DNA of 64,000 nucleotides. Origin: Eucalyptus grandis. Taxonomy: Eukaryota > Streptophyta > Magnoliopsida > Myrtales > Myrtaceae. Position 1 is the first letter of the stretch, and each line of letters begins with the position of its first letter. Position numbers and translations under genes: made by a program. Location of the stretch: contig NC_052619.1 in the NCBI RefSeq assembly GCF_016545825.1, positions 67,776,115-67,840,114 on the forward strand, given 5' to 3'. The notes beneath the pieces were generated by a model. It did not search any database and had not been told where the DNA came from. It worked only from the letters and a program-made list of their open reading frames with translations. Below, one piece after another: positions 33,457 through 47,881 of the stretch.

Positions 33457-36400
33457 ATAAAAATTTCGTCCTCGAAATTTAAACATTTACCAATTCTTAG
33501 ACAAAAAAGGGGGAGGTACCATCGTCTCATATAATCTTCTCTTTCTCAGGTTGCTCTTTTCGTACCAATGCTGTTAGATCACTGCTATCTTGCCCAAACC
33601 ACTTCGGATGCAAAATACTAAACACTTGCCCACTTAAAATTCCAAAGGTCTTTAACACCCGGATCTACGAAGCTAAACGGCGATTCTAGCGGTGTCTAAA
33701 CTATCTTTGATAATTGCGACCGAATCACCGATTTCCGAACCAACTCGGACCTGCAATTTTCTGATTTCGATCTCATCTCAATAATCAAGTTCTGAACACT
33801 CGCTCTACACCGATCAAAAAACTATCTCGGTTGATCTGAAACTGAAAACCTCTGGTCAAGATCTGATATAACTCTGACACTGATTTCGGTAACTGCGATT
33901 ACTGACTACTGTTCTGACCTTGGCCTGTGATCTTTCTTTCCCTGATTTCATCTCAGCAATCGAAATTCTGCACTCTCTGCTATGCACTGCTTAAGAAGGA
34001 ACCATCTGAAAGCTCTGCAAACTTGGAACATCTGATCTAGATTTGAAATACAATTTATCCTTGGCACTCAATGCCGGTGATTTATATGATATACACACAC
34101 TTCGGTATACCTATTCCAATCGAGATCTTTTCGTGCATTAAGGTGAGTTGGCTCGATCCTCCTATCGACTACAACCTCATAAGGAATCAATGCTCTTCCC
34201 GACTCCTTAATAACCTGTCATAACATTCCATCATGTTATACTTTCATTCCCACACAAACCTCTCTCCAGTATTTGAAAAAGCTTTCCTAGCTTACATTAC
34301 CAAATTCTCACTTACTGGCGCATCCAACACTTACAACTTGTTCGGCGATATCTATCGTCATACCGATCTACCAATCCCGATGATATATATTCTGACTCAT
34401 CTTCGCACTGTTTGGACAACGTTGAAGTTGCTATGATGAGCTTCTCATAAGATTTATTCTTTAATCTCAGCATTCTCAATTACATACAATCGTCCTCGGA
34501 ACCTTAGCGTTCACACGAAATCTGAAAATCAACCTCTCTCTCAATTGCATTCTCTTATAGAATCTTCTGAATTTCTGAATTTGTCCACTGAAGCGATTTG
34601 ATTATGATCTATACTCTCCGCTCAATTCTGAGGGTGGTCATAAGATTCCAAAAGGTGGCCTACCTTAGATTTGAAAATTGAATTTCGAACTTTCTCAAAT
34701 AATATCTAAATCCTTGAGTACCGACTGTGCAACTAAGGACTCTCGATTCAGTACGTCTGTAACTTTGCTCACATTTCCAGAGTGATACGAAATACCATAA
34801 TCGCAATCCTTAATGAGTTCCATCCAGCGATGCTATCTCATATACAACTCCCTTTTTGAGAATACATACTTGAGACTTTGATAGTCATTGACGATATGCA
34901 ATATTCCTCTGTACCGATAGTGCCTAAAAAATTACAAACGAACATAACCACTGCAAGTTCTACGATGTGCGTCGAATGATTTAACTCACAAGATCTCAAC
35001 CGACGAACGCGTATGCAATAACTCTATCATGCTACATCAACAAGCAACCAAATCCTTTAAACGACACATCATTGCGTAGACCTCATAACTTTCAAGACCA
35101 GATGGAATGATCAAGCACAAAGCGGTAGTCGCCTCTTCGCTAAGCTCTTGAAAACTACGCCGCACTCATCTATCCACACAAACTTTCCTTACTTCCTCGG
35201 TAGTTGAATTACCTGGCGCCGACACCGAAAACCCTTCCATAAAACTTCGTAAGATCCTTTGCTAATTTTCGAAACTTTGATCTCTATCACTTGTAGACAA
35301 TCTCGGCCAACTGTTCACTGTTTCAATCTTAAACAAGGTCTACGGAGATTTCTTTGCCTGAAATCACGTGACCTAGGAAGGCAATACGAGTCATCCAAAA
35401 CTCGCACTTGCTAAACTTAGCGTAAGATTCAAGAGTCATCCAGGTCTGAAGTACCATCCTCAAATGTCTCTCGTGCTCCTCAGCACTCTTTGAACACATT
35501 GGGATAACTTCAATGAACACGATCACAACTGATTCAAGTACCCTTAAACATTCTGCTCATTAGACCCAAACGAATAGTTATGGTGTCCATCAAACCACAC
35601 GGTATTACAGTGAACTCATAACTGCCGTATCGAGCATGAGGTGCTAACTTCGATATGTCTTTCTTCCTAATCCTCAACTGATGATACCCTAACCTCAAGT
35701 CGATCTTGAGGAATATCGATACACAACCACAACGAACCACATTTCTCCTTCATGAACAGAACGGTGCTCCCCAAGGTTATGCACTTTGGAAAGTATGAAT
35801 CCCCTATCCAACACTTCCTGCATCTGCACCTTCAGTCCTTTTAACTCGGGTAACACCATCCGGTAAAGAGCCTTAGGAACTGGCTCTGTTCCGGGTGCTA
35901 ATTCAATCACGAACCTTATTTCTCTTTCGACAAAAAACTTGACAATTCTCCGAGATTACCTTAGAAAACTCACGTACCACGATTACGTTCTCCATATTCG
36001 GCTCATCAACCGACGCGTCTATTACAAATACCATGCGTAGATTCGATAACCAACAACCAGATCGGGTCATCTTCAGTGACGAATAACAAGGGTCGAAGTT
36101 CCTCTTCGACTTTCAATGATTCAAAACTTTCACACGCTAACTGAACAAGCTGAATTATGTCATTGCCACGATTCATAATAGCATAAAGCTCCTCGAGCCA
36201 AACCTTTTTATAAATGACTTCCAAGTCATACATAAGCAAACCCATCGATACAATTATAGCAGATCCATCTTTCTATCACTTTATTACCACAACAAAGATC
36301 CTACAACTTTCATCGAAAATTCTGCTGCACTACTATGATAAAATTCCCTCAAGAACATTTTCCCTTTGACTAATGCATAGTCAATCCATTATTATTCTTT

Positions 36401-37476
36401 TCGCCATCCTAGTGGCGTTCTATCTGCAGTAGCAGTGCTTACACTCTCTTGAACTTACACGGACAATTCTAACCCAATGATATGCTGGCCACACTCAAGC
36501 ATGTTTCCCTTTTACTTTAACACCATTGGATGACTCAAGCCTCCTTCCCACAATCTCAGCACACAATCAGGGAGTCATTTACCTCCCATCAAGGAATATC
36601 ATGCACCCTTCTTTGCACTGGGGTCTGTTCCAAGTACCCCATTAAATGTCCCGAAGCATGTTTCCTCTATTCTGTCTCATCAACGGCGGTGCAAAAACAA
36701 CTATGGTTCCATCCATCTATACGAGCCACCTATGATCAAATGGCTTTACTGGCGACAGCTGTAACAAGTCCTTTCTCTCTTACAGCACGGAACAGATCCA
36801 TGTCTTTTCTTACAGACACGACACGCATCGATCGAGTTGAGCACTGACCTTCCAACTCTACTCTTCAGGTTGGGTGAAACAGGCATCTTTCTTTTTGACA
36901 TCAGCATTTCCTCCAATCAATTTCCATTTCGCTTAAACTGAACTTTGACTCGATTCACGGAGGCTTGATCCTCGATCACAACTCCAGTTAGGCCTCAATA
37001 GGCATGACAATAACAACGGTCACAACACCGGCAATGGTAGAAACAACGGCAATAGCGGCGGCTCGATCCCCGAACTTACCGACCCAACAAGCTTCCAAGG
37101 AACACTAGCGCCTTAACGATCCCATTAAACCTAGGATCACTTAGTGCCGCTACACTCAATACCAACCTATGGCGGTACTTTCACACACACGCCGGTCTAA
37201 GCTCGCGCTTTACCTCGGGGTACCAACTCTTGTCGCATCCTACCCCCCGAGGTACAGTCCTATCGACCTCTTCCAAGGAGTCCTCCACTCGGTCACTCAT
37301 CCTACAAAGCTCTTTATAGAAACCTCGTTTTCCGATTCCAACATCGGGTTAGAATTTGAGTGACCCCACAAACAAGCTACCAAACAACTATCAACCACAT
37401 GCATCAACATATTAAAAGCCTTTCCTACTAACTATCCCAAGACTCATCGCACCTTATCACTCCATACACAGACCAT

Positions 37477-37488
37477 GCTCTGATACCA
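37477..37488 (-). other. Primer-binding site, gypsy internal 1
   Basis: TGGTATCAGAGC on the minus strand, the standard complement of the initiator-Met tRNA 3' end, 12 bases from LTR 2. In internal 2 the same site (44725-44735) has lost one base (TGGTATCGAGC). Confidence 0.9.
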
Positions 37489-37500
37489 CTTAAACTGGGA

Positions 37501-40500
37501 TGTCACGCCCCGAACCCCGAGCGCGCGCACATCCCACTCTGGTCGATTCAAATGCGACTTCCCAGGACACGTCGCCGACCCCATTTATTTATTTACGCAT
37601 GCGGAAGCAAAACAAATCCCCGACAATAAAATACGGGATAGAAAAGGGAAGCAAAACCACAACATAACACTTAAACATAATTCAATAGAATTACAAACGG
37701 GTTTACGGCCAAAAGTCTACAAAGGACTGGCTCTTAAAAAGAGGTTATCCTACGACCTACAAGTCGGACACGATCTCCAATCTTTATGACTTCACATCTC
37801 CAACTCCTCAAGGCCAACCAAAGCTATCCGGCCGCTCCGTCCACCGTGGGACCCGAAATGGTTATTCAATAACCACCGAGACAACGTCTCAAAGTTCAAC
37901 CCCTAAACCCCTATTAGAAAGAAAATACGCCCGGTGGCCTAGCCACATCACACACGAAGACTTACTCGCCTCGGCCTTTATCTCGCAGTTAGCACAATTT
38001 ATATAAACCAACCACGTGCAATTATGATAACCAAACAACCATGGCACAACCACATTATCAAACAATTCAACCACTTGGATCGTCTCGCCGATCAATCGAC
38101 TTGGCCGATTACATGTCAATTCTAGTGAATCAATCACTACTTCCAATCTCGACCCTATAGGAAGGCTTGATAACCAGTGGCAATCACGGCCCCACTCGGC
38201 ACGACCTTTAATTAGGTGGTCCATCACGGCCTCACTGGGCACGACCTCTCATAGGTGGTCCATCCCGGCCTCACTGGGCACGACCTCTCATAGGTGGTCC
38301 ATCACGGCCTCACTAGGCACGACCTCTCATAGGTGGTCCATCACGGCCTCACTAGGCACGACCTCTAATAGGTGGTCAATCACGGCCCCATTAGGCACGA
38401 CCTCTCTTAGGTGGTTCATCGCGGCCCTATTAGGCACGACCTCTCATAGGTGGTTCATCACGGCCTCACTAGGCACGACCTCCAATCGGTGGTTAATCAC
38501 GGCCTCACTAGGCACGACCTCTAATAGGTGGTTAATCACGACCAATCTCCCATCAATTTCTACACTTAGGATATCGTAAAGAATCCCTATAAATCACAAT
38601 CACACTCAATTCATCACAACCAATCATAAATTTCAAATTCTAAATGCACAGCAACGATCGGCACAAAATTATGAGCAAATAAGGTCCCAATGAAAATTTT
38701 CGGAATTTAATAAATAATTAAATTTATTCCGAAAATAATTAAATAATAATATCCATAGTTTTCGAAATCCACACTCAATTTATAATATCCAATCATCAAT
38801 TTCAAAATCCGAATGTACCATAGCGACCGGCACGAAATTCTGAGAATTTAGGGTCCCGACCAAAATTTTCGGAATTTAATAAATAATTAAATTTATTCCG
38901 AAAATAATTAAATAATAATATTTTAATAATTTCGAATAATAATATATTATTAAATTATTTAATGATTTCGGGATATTTAAATAAATCAAAAGTAAATTCC
39001 TTTATGTCACATCAATGTTTATATTAATATAAACCCCCACTTAACTTTAAATTAAACACAATTTAAGTTAATCAAACACATTAATATAATCTATACTTAA
39101 ATAAATTAAACTATCCACCTAATAACACTTAACATAAACTAAACACACCTAAAGCATCATTAACCCTCTAAGCGAGGTTTAGTGAGTTAAACTCACCGGA
39201 TTAGCGAGCCGAGCGGACCAAAACGACGAGGACGCCGAGGAGAACAACTTTCCTCAAAGCGGGCCGAGCATCCGGGCTCGGGAAGGCGGCCAAAACGGGC
39301 CACGAAGGGCTGCCATACCCATTTTCTGCAACTTCCTGCTGAGGCCGAGAAGAGGCGGATCCGGGCTGGTTCGACGGAGGAACGGGCGGAGGAAGCGGCG
39401 ACGCAGCTCCGGCGGGCAAGGCGGCGGCGAACGGCGGTTCACGGCGGCGGGGAAGAGCTCGTAGCTCTCGCACGAGCCGAACAGCAGCCTCCCAAACGCG
39501 GACGGAGCGCGGACGCGAGCGAACGGGGAAGCGGCGCACGGGCGGCGCGAGGCGGACACACGGCGAGCGGTGGCGACGGGCGGCGTGCGAGCGGGAGTGG
39601 CGGACGACCATGGCCGGCTGCTTCGGCTTCTTCTCTGAAATTTTCTGGTCTTCGCACAATGAAGATGGAGGAGAAGCCAACGGGAGAGAGGAAGAAGAGA
39701 GAAGGAGGAGAGAGAGAGATGGGACCATTCCCTTTTCTTTTTTCTTTTTCTTTAATCCCACAAAATGGCCCACCATGACATCATCCATGATGTCATACTC
39801 CACTCACTCAAAACTCCCACAACCTTATTCCAATGGGTTCAATTCCATTTTCCGCCGGGGTCCAATTCTTGTACATTCACTTTCTTCAATTCTCATCAAT
39901 TCTCTTCCAATTGAACCCAATTGAAGTTCATAAAATTAATCCAATGTCACCACACTTCAATTTACATCTTCACTTGTCCATAGAACCAACTTAAGTCTTA
40001 ATAGCAATACCAAAGGCGGGCCTACTAATTTTCCAAACCAATTAACCATTTTCTGATTTAATTGCTGAAAAACTCGGCTTGCATGAAAAATCTTCCGAAG
40101 ATGAATTAATGATCCTAAAACGATTTGTGACACACCCGCACTTTCAATTTCGAATTCGATCTCAATTCCACGGTTAATTTCACTTTGGCACGATACTAGC
40201 GCGGCCCAACCTACCGGGTAGCATTTAGAAATTTTCATGCATTTGACCTCGTGGTTGATCATCTCAAGCCACAATGTACATCTTTGAAACATTTGCGACT
40301 TTCGGTTGTCGGGGTAATCTCAAGGTTTCAAATACGAACACAGGTACCCAATCGATAGAAAAGTCGGTCCAAAGATCGATCGACAAGAATTGTGCGATCC
40401 GGTGGAATCACCCACACTCGATCACATGCCTCCGTCGAGTCGACCTATCTCAGATCTCTAATCGATTTTAATTGTGCCGTAATGACCCTTGCAGATTAAC

Positions 40501-40684
40501 TCGGTCGAAAGATCGCTTCCTGGTCAAATTCTCGAGTCTGATGCATTAGAAATTCTTAACAGCTTCACCCGATAGACTAGTTTCCACATGAGTGGCCGAC
40601 TCAAGGAAAAGAACTATACGCGTGCTAATGAAATGCCCGTCTCAATTTATTGAAAATAGAATCGGAAAAATCTGAAATGTCACA
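37501..40684 (-). repeat. Gypsy array LTR 2 (shared middle LTR)
   Basis: 3184 bp. It serves as 5' LTR for internal 1 and 3' LTR for internal 2. It is very similar to LTR 1 in the AT-rich block and the minisatellite. Most differences fall in CG-rich parts, as short indels. There is no target duplication around it. Confidence 0.92.
38184..38540. repeat. 39-bp minisatellite in LTR 2 (nine copies)
   Basis: Same unit as in LTR 1. All nine copies are close to full length here, including the third, which is shortened in LTR 1. Confidence 0.9.
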
Positions 40685-43600
40685 ACTCTTCCCCTCTTAT
40701 AAAAATTTCGTCCTCGAAATTTAAACATTTACCAATTCTTAGACAAAAAAGGGGGAGGTACCATCGTCTCATATAATCTTCTCTTTCTCAGGTTGCTCTT
40801 TTCGTACCAATGCTGTTAGATCACTGCTATCTTGCCCAAACCACTTCGGATGCAAAATACTAAACACTTGCCCACTTAAAATTCCAAAGGTCTTTAACAC
40901 CAGATCTACGAAGCTAAACTGGCGATTCTAAGCAGTGTCTAAACTATCTTTGATAATTGCGACTGAATCACTGATTTCCGAACCAACTCTGGACCTGCAA
41001 TTTTCTGATTTCTGATCTCATCTCAATAACTGAAGTTCTGAACACTCTGCTCTACACTGATCAAAAAGGGACTATCCGGTTGATCTACTTGCTGAAGCCG
41101 AAACCTCTCGGTCAAGATCCGATATAACTCGACACCGATTTCGGCAATCGCGATTACGACTCACCGTTCGACCTTGGCCTCGTGATCTTTCTTTCCCCGA
41201 TTTCATCTCGGCAATCGAAATTCTGCACTCTCCGCTATGCACCGCTTAAGAAGGAACCATCCGAAAGCTCGCAAACTTGGAACATCCGATCTAGATTTGA
41301 AATACAATTTATCCTTGGCACTCAATGCCGGTGATTTATATGATATACACACACTTCGGTATACCTATTCCAATCGAGATCTTTTCGTGCATTAAGGTGA
41401 GTTGGCTCGATCCTCCTATCGACTACAACCTCATAAGGAATCAATGCTCTTCCCGACTCCTTAATAACCCGTCATAACATTCCATCATGTTATACTTTCA
41501 TTCCCACACAAACCTCTCTCCAAAGATTTGAAAAAGCTTTCCTAGCTTACATTACCAAATTCTCACTTACTGGCGCATCCAACACTTACAACTTGTTCGG
41601 CGATATCTATCGTCATACCGATCTACCAATCCCGATGATATATATTCTGACTCATCTTCGCACTGTCTGGACAACGCTGAAGTTGCTATGATGAGCTTCT
41701 CATAAGATTTATTCTTTAATCTCGCATTCTCAATTACATACAATCGTCCTCGAACCTTAGCGTTCGTCATCGAAAATCTGAAAATCAACCTCTCTCTCAT
41801 TGCATTCTCTTATAGAATCTTCTGAATTTCTGAATTTGTCCACTTTGAAGCGATTTGATTATGATCTATACTTCCGCTCAATTCCGAGGTGGTCATAAGA
41901 TTCCAAAAGGTGGCCTACCTTAGATTTGAAAATTGAATTTCGAACTTTCTCAAATAATATCTAAATCCTTGAGTACCGAACTCGTGCAACTAAGGACTCT
42001 CGATTCAGTACGTCTGTAACTTTGCTCACATTTCCAGAGTGATACGAAATACCATAATCGCAATCCTTAATGAGTTCCATCCAGCGATGCTATCTCATAT
42101 ACAACTCCCTTTTTGAGAATACATACTTGAGACTTTGATAGTCATTGACGATATGCAATATTCTTATAGTGCCTAAAAATTACAAACGAACATAACCACT
42201 GCAAGTTCTACGATGTGCGTCGAATGATTTAACTCACAAGATCTCAACTGACGGAACGCGTATGCAATAACTCTATCATGCTACATCAACAAGCAACCAA
42301 ATCCTTTAAACGACACATCATTGCAGACCTCATAACTTTCAAGACCAGATGGAATGATCAGCACAGGTGCGGTAGTCAGCTTCTGCTTAAGCTCTTGAAA
42401 ACTACGCTCGCACTCATCTATCCACACAAACTTTCCTTACTTCCTCAGTAGTTGAATTACCTGCAACGCTGACACTGAAAACCCTTCCATAAAACTTCTG
42501 TAAGATCCTGCTAATTTTCAGAAACTTTTGATCTCTATCACTGTAGACAATCTCGGCCAACTGTTCACTGTTTCAATCTTAAACAAGGTCTACGGAGATT
42601 TCTTTGCCTGAAATCACGTGACCTAGGAAGGCAATACGAGTCATCCAAAACTCGCACTTGCTAAACTTAGCGTAAGATTCAAGAGTCATCCAAGTCCAAG
42701 TACCATCCTCAAATGTCTCTCGTGCTCCTCAGCACTCTTTGAACACATTGGGATAACTTCAATGAACACGATCACAACTGATTCAAGTACCCTTAAACAT
42801 TCTGCTCATTAGACCCAAACAAATAGCTATGGTATCCATCAAACCACACGGCGTTACAGTGAACTCATAACTACTGTATCGAGTGCGAGGTCTTAACTTT
42901 GGTATGTCTTTCTTCCTGATCCTCAACTGATGATACCCTGACCTCAAGTCGATCTTGAGGAATATCGATACACAACCACAACGAACCACATTTCTCCTTC
43001 ATGAACAGAACTGGTGCTCCCCAAGGTTATGCACTGGAAAGTATGAATCCCCTATCCAACACTTCCTGCATCTACACCTTCAGTCCTTTTAACTCGGGTA
43101 ACACCATCCGGTAAGGAGCCTTAGGAACCGCTCGATCCGGTGCTAATTCAATCACGAACCTTATTTCTCTTTCGACAAAGAAACTTGACAATTCTCCAGA
43201 GATTACCTTAGAAAACTCACGTACCACGATTACGTTCTCCATATTCGGCTCATCAACTGACGCGTCTATTACAGCTGCCATGCAGATTCGATAACCAACA
43301 ACCAGATCGGGTCATCTTCAGTGACGAATAACAAGGGTCGAAGTTCCTCTTCGACTTTTAATGATTCAAAACTTTCACACGCTAACTGAACAAGCTGAAT
43401 TATGTCATTGCCAACATGATTCATAATAGCATAAAGCTCCTCGAGCCAAACCTTTTTATAAATGACTTCCAAGTCATACATAAGCAAACCCATCGATACA
43501 ATTATAGCAAGATCCATCTTTCTATCACTTTATTACCACAACAAAGATCCTACAACTTTCATCGAAAATTCTGCTGCACTACTATGATAAAATTCCCTCA

Positions 43601-44747
43601 AGAACATTTTCCCTTTGACTAATGCATAGTCAATCCATTATTATTCTTTTCGCCATCCTAGTGGCGTTCTATCTCGCAATAGGTAAGTTACACTCTCTTG
43701 AACTTACACGGACAATTCTAACCCGAATGATATGCTAGGCCACACTCAAAGCATGTTTCCTTTTTACTTTAACACATTGGGATGACTCAAGCCTCCTTCC
43801 CACAATCTCAGACACAATCATGGAGTCATTTACCTCCCATCAAGGAATATCATGCACCATTCTTTGCACTGGGTCTCTTCCAAGTACCCCATTAAATGTC
43901 CCGAAGCATGTTTCTCTATTCGTCTCATCAACGGCGGTGCAAAAACAACTATGGTTCCATCCATCTATACGAGCCACCTATGATCAAATGGCTTTACCGG
44001 CGACATACCGTAACAAGTCCTTTCTCTCTTACAAAGACGGAACGAATCCATGTCTTTTCTTACGTACACGACACGCATCGATCGAGTTGAGCACTGACCT
44101 TCCAACTCTACTCTTCCGGTTGGGTGAAACAGGGCATCTTTCTTCTGACATCAGCATTTCCTCCAATCAATTTCCATTTCTGCTTAAACTGAACTTTGAC
44201 TCAGTTACGGAGGCTTGATCCTCGATCACAACTCCAGATTAGGCCTCAATAGGCATGACAATAACAACGGTCACAACACTGGCAGCGGTAGAAACAACGG
44301 CAATAGCGGCGGCTCGATCCTGAACTTACTGACCCAACAAGCTTCCAAGGAACACTAGCGCCTTAACGATCCCATTAAACCTAGGATCACTTAGTGCTGC
44401 TACACTCTCAGTACCAGCCTACGGCGGTACTTTCACACACACGCCGGTCTAAGCTGCGCTTACCTCGGGTACCAACTCTTGTCGCATCCTACCCCGAGGT
44501 ATGTGTCCTATCGACCTCTTCCAAGGAGTCCTCCACTCCTGGTCACTCATCCTACAGGCTCTTTATAGAAACCTGTTTTCCGATTCCAACATCAGGTTAG
44601 AATTTGAGTGACCCCACAAACAAGCTACCAAACAGCTATCAACCACATGCATCAACATATTAAAAGCCTTTCCTACTAACTATCCCAAGACTCATCGCAC
44701 CTTATCACTCCATACACAAACCATGCTCGATACCACTTAAACCGGGA
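40685..44747 (-). pseudogene. Gypsy internal region 2 (gag-pol remnant)
   Basis: 4063 bp, colinear with internal 1. The zinc knuckle is clearer here: at about 43760-43715 CFECGLAYH followed by SG, a stop, then NCP gives C-x2-C-x4-H-x4-C. The protease-region frame is 43517-43269, and the RT pieces 43281-43072, 42989-42783 and about 42780-42570. It shares with internal 1 the deletion that joins RT blocks, so both derive from one already defective internal region. Frames differ from internal 1 by many one- and two-base changes. Confidence 0.8.
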
Positions 44748-47700
44748 TGTCACGCCCGAACCCCGAGCGCGCGCATCCCACTGTCGATTCAAATGCGACT
44801 TCCCGACACGTCGCCGACCCCATTCATTTATTTACGCATGCGGAAGCAAAACAAATCCCCGACAATAAAATACGGGATAGAAAAGCAGAAGCAAACCACA
44901 ACATAACACTTAAACATAATTCAATAGAATTACAAACGGGGTTTACGGCCAACAAGTCTACAAAGGACTGGCTCTTAAAAAGAGGTTATCCTACGACCTA
45001 CAAGTCGTACACGATCTCCAATCTTTATGACTTCACATCTCCAACTCCTCAAGGCCAACCAAAGCTATCCGGCCGCTCCGTCCACTCGGACCCGAAATGG
45101 TTATTCAATAACCACCGAGACAACGTCTCAAAGCAAGTTCAACCCCTAAACCCCTATTAGAAAGAAAATACGCCCGGGTGGCCTAGCCACATCACACAGA
45201 AGACTTACCTCGCCTCAGCCTTTATCTGCAGGTTAGCACAATTTATATAAACCAACCACGTGCAATTATGATAACCAAACAACCATGGCACAACCACATT
45301 ATCAAACAATTCAACCACTTGGATCGTCTCAGCGATCAATCGACTTGGCCGATTACATGTCAATTCTAGTGAATCAATCACTACTTCCAATCTCGACCCT
45401 ATAGGAAGGCTTAATAACCAGTGGCAATCACGGCCCCACTCGGCACGACCTTTAATTAGGTGGTCCATCACGGCCTCACTGGGCACGACCTCTCATAGGT
45501 GGTCCATCCCGGCCTCACTGGGCACGACCTCTCATAGGTGGTCCATCACGGCCTCACTAGGCACGACCTCTAATAGGTGGTCAATCACGGCCCCATTAGG
45601 CACGACCTCTCTTAGGTGGTTCATCGCGCCCTATTAGGCACGACCTCTCATAGGTGGTTCATCACGGCCTCACTAGGCACGACCTCCAATCGGTGGTTAA
45701 TCACGGCCTCACTAGGCACGACCTCTAATAGGTGGTTAATCACGACCAATCTCCCATCAATTTCTACACTTAGGATATCGTAAAGAATCCCTATAAATCA
45801 CAATCACACTCAATTCATCACAACCAATCATAAATTTCAAATTCTAAATGCACAACAACGATCGGCACAAAATTCTGAGCAAATAAGGTCCCAATGAAAA
45901 TTTTCGGAATTTAATAAATAATTAAATTTATTCCGAAAATAATTAAATAATAATATCCATAGTTTTCGAAATCCACACTCAATTTATAATATCCAATCAT
46001 CAATTTCAAAATCTGAATGTACCATAGCGACCGGCACGAAATTCTGAGAATTTAGGGTCCCGAAAAAATTTTCTGAATTTAATAAATAATTAAATTTATT
46101 CCGAAAATAATTAAATAATAATATTTTAATAATTTCGAATAATAATATATTATTAAATTATTTAATGATTTCGGGATATTTAAATAAATCAAAAGTAAAT
46201 TCCTTTATGTCACATCAATGTTTATATTAATATAAACCCCCACTTAACTTTAAATTAAACACAATTTAAGTTAATCAAACATCTTAATATAATCTATACT
46301 TAAATAAATTAAACTATCCACCTAATAACAATTAACATAAACTAAACACACCTAAAGCATCATTAACCCTCTAAGCGAGGTTTAGTGAGTTAAACTCACC
46401 GGATTAGCGAGCCGAGCGGACCAAAACGACGAGGACGCTGAGGAGAACAAGTTTCCTCAAAGCGGGCCGAGCATCCGGGCTCGGGAAGGCGGCCAAAACG
46501 GGCCACGAAGGGCTGCCATACCCATTTTCTGCAACTTCCGGTTGAGGCCGAGAAGAGGCGGATCCGGGGCTGGTTCGACGGAGGAACGGCGGAGGAAGCG
46601 GCGACTGCAGCTCGGCGGGCAAGGCGGCGACGAACGGCGGTTCACGGCGGCGGGGAAGAGCTGGTAGCTCCTCCACGAGCTGAACAGCAGCTCGGGGTGC
46701 CGGCCAAGCGCGGGCGGAGCGCGGACGCGAGCGGACCGGCGAGCGGCGCACGGGCGGCGCGAGGCGGACACACGGCGACGGTGGCGACGGCGGCGTGCGA
46801 GCGGGAGTGGACGACCATGGCTGCAGCTCCTTCTTCTCTGAAATTTTCTGGTCTTCGCACAATGAAGATGGAGGAGAAGCCAACGGGAGAGAGGAAGAAG
46901 AGAGAAGGAGGAGAGAGAGAGATGGGACCATTCCCTTTTCTTTTTTTCTTTTCTTTAATCCAACAAATTGGCCCACCACATGACATCATCCATGACATCA
47001 TACTCCACTCACTCAAAACTCCCACAACCTTATTCCAATGGTTGCAAATCTCATTTTCCGCATCCAATTTTGTACATTCACTTTCTTCAATTCCATCAAT
47101 TCTCTTCCAATTGAACCCAATTGAAGTTCATAAAATTAATCCAATGTCACCACACTTCAATTTACATCTTCACTTGTCCATAGAACCAACTTAAGTCTTA
47201 ATAGCAATACCAAAGGCGGGCCTACTAATTTTCCAAACCAATTAACCATTTTCCTTGATTTAATTGCTGAAAAACTCGGCTTACATGAAAAATCTTCCAA
47301 GATGAATTAATGATCCTAAAATGATTTGTGACACACCCGTTTTCCAATTTCGAATTCGATCTCAATTCCACGGTTAATTTCACTTTGGCACGATACTAGC
47401 GCGCCAACCTACCGGGTAGCATTTAGAAATTTTCATGCATTTGACCTGTGGTTGATCATCTCAAGCCACAATATACATCTTTGAAACATTTGCGACTTTC
47501 GGTTGTCGGGGTAATCTCAAGGTTTCAAATACGAACACAGGGTACCCAATCGATAGAAAAGTCGGTCCAAAGTCGTCGATCGACAAGAATTGTGCGATCC
47601 GGTGGAATCACCCACACTCGATCACATGCCTCGTCGAGTCGACCTATCTCGGATCTCTAATCGATTTTAATTGTGCCGTAATGACCCTTGCAGATTAACT

Positions 47701-47881
47701 CGGTCGAAAGATCGCTTCCGGTCAAATTCTCGAGTCTGATGCATTAGAAATTTTTAACAGCTTCACCCGATAGACTAGTTTCCACATGAGTGGCCGACTC
47801 AAGGAAAAGAACTATACGCGTGCTAATGAAATGCCCGTCTCAATTTATTGAAAATAGAATCGGAAAAATCGGGATGTCACA
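44748..47881 (-). repeat. Gypsy array LTR 3 (5' LTR of internal 2)
   Basis: 3134 bp. Same organisation as LTRs 1 and 2, with one minisatellite unit fewer and a broken right arm in the palindromic dyad. The outer end GGGATGTCACA is followed by the GAATG duplication and then by copia gag. Confidence 0.92.
45425..45745. repeat. 39-bp minisatellite in LTR 3 (eight copies)
   Basis: Same unit as in LTRs 1 and 2 with one unit missing near 45560. This shows that copy number changed after, or differed before, the array formed. Confidence 0.88.

Larger units (their letters stand above)
33443..37500 (-). pseudogene. Gypsy internal region 1 (gag-pol remnant)
   Basis: 4058 bp. On the minus strand from the PBS: a poorly preserved gag; a zinc-knuckle remnant near 36490; a protease-region frame (36245-36006); RT pieces at 35910-35695 (LPELKGLKVQMQEVLDRGFI), 35740-35534 (FLKIDLRLGYHQLRI) and 35526-35329 ([20 protein letters not shown]). 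Then comes an RNase H-like stretch to about 34700, and poorly preserved sequence where integrase would be. A deletion joins the finger block to the FLKIDLR block, so part of RT is missing. The region is shorter than autonomous relatives and full of stops. It is non-functional. Confidence 0.8.
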
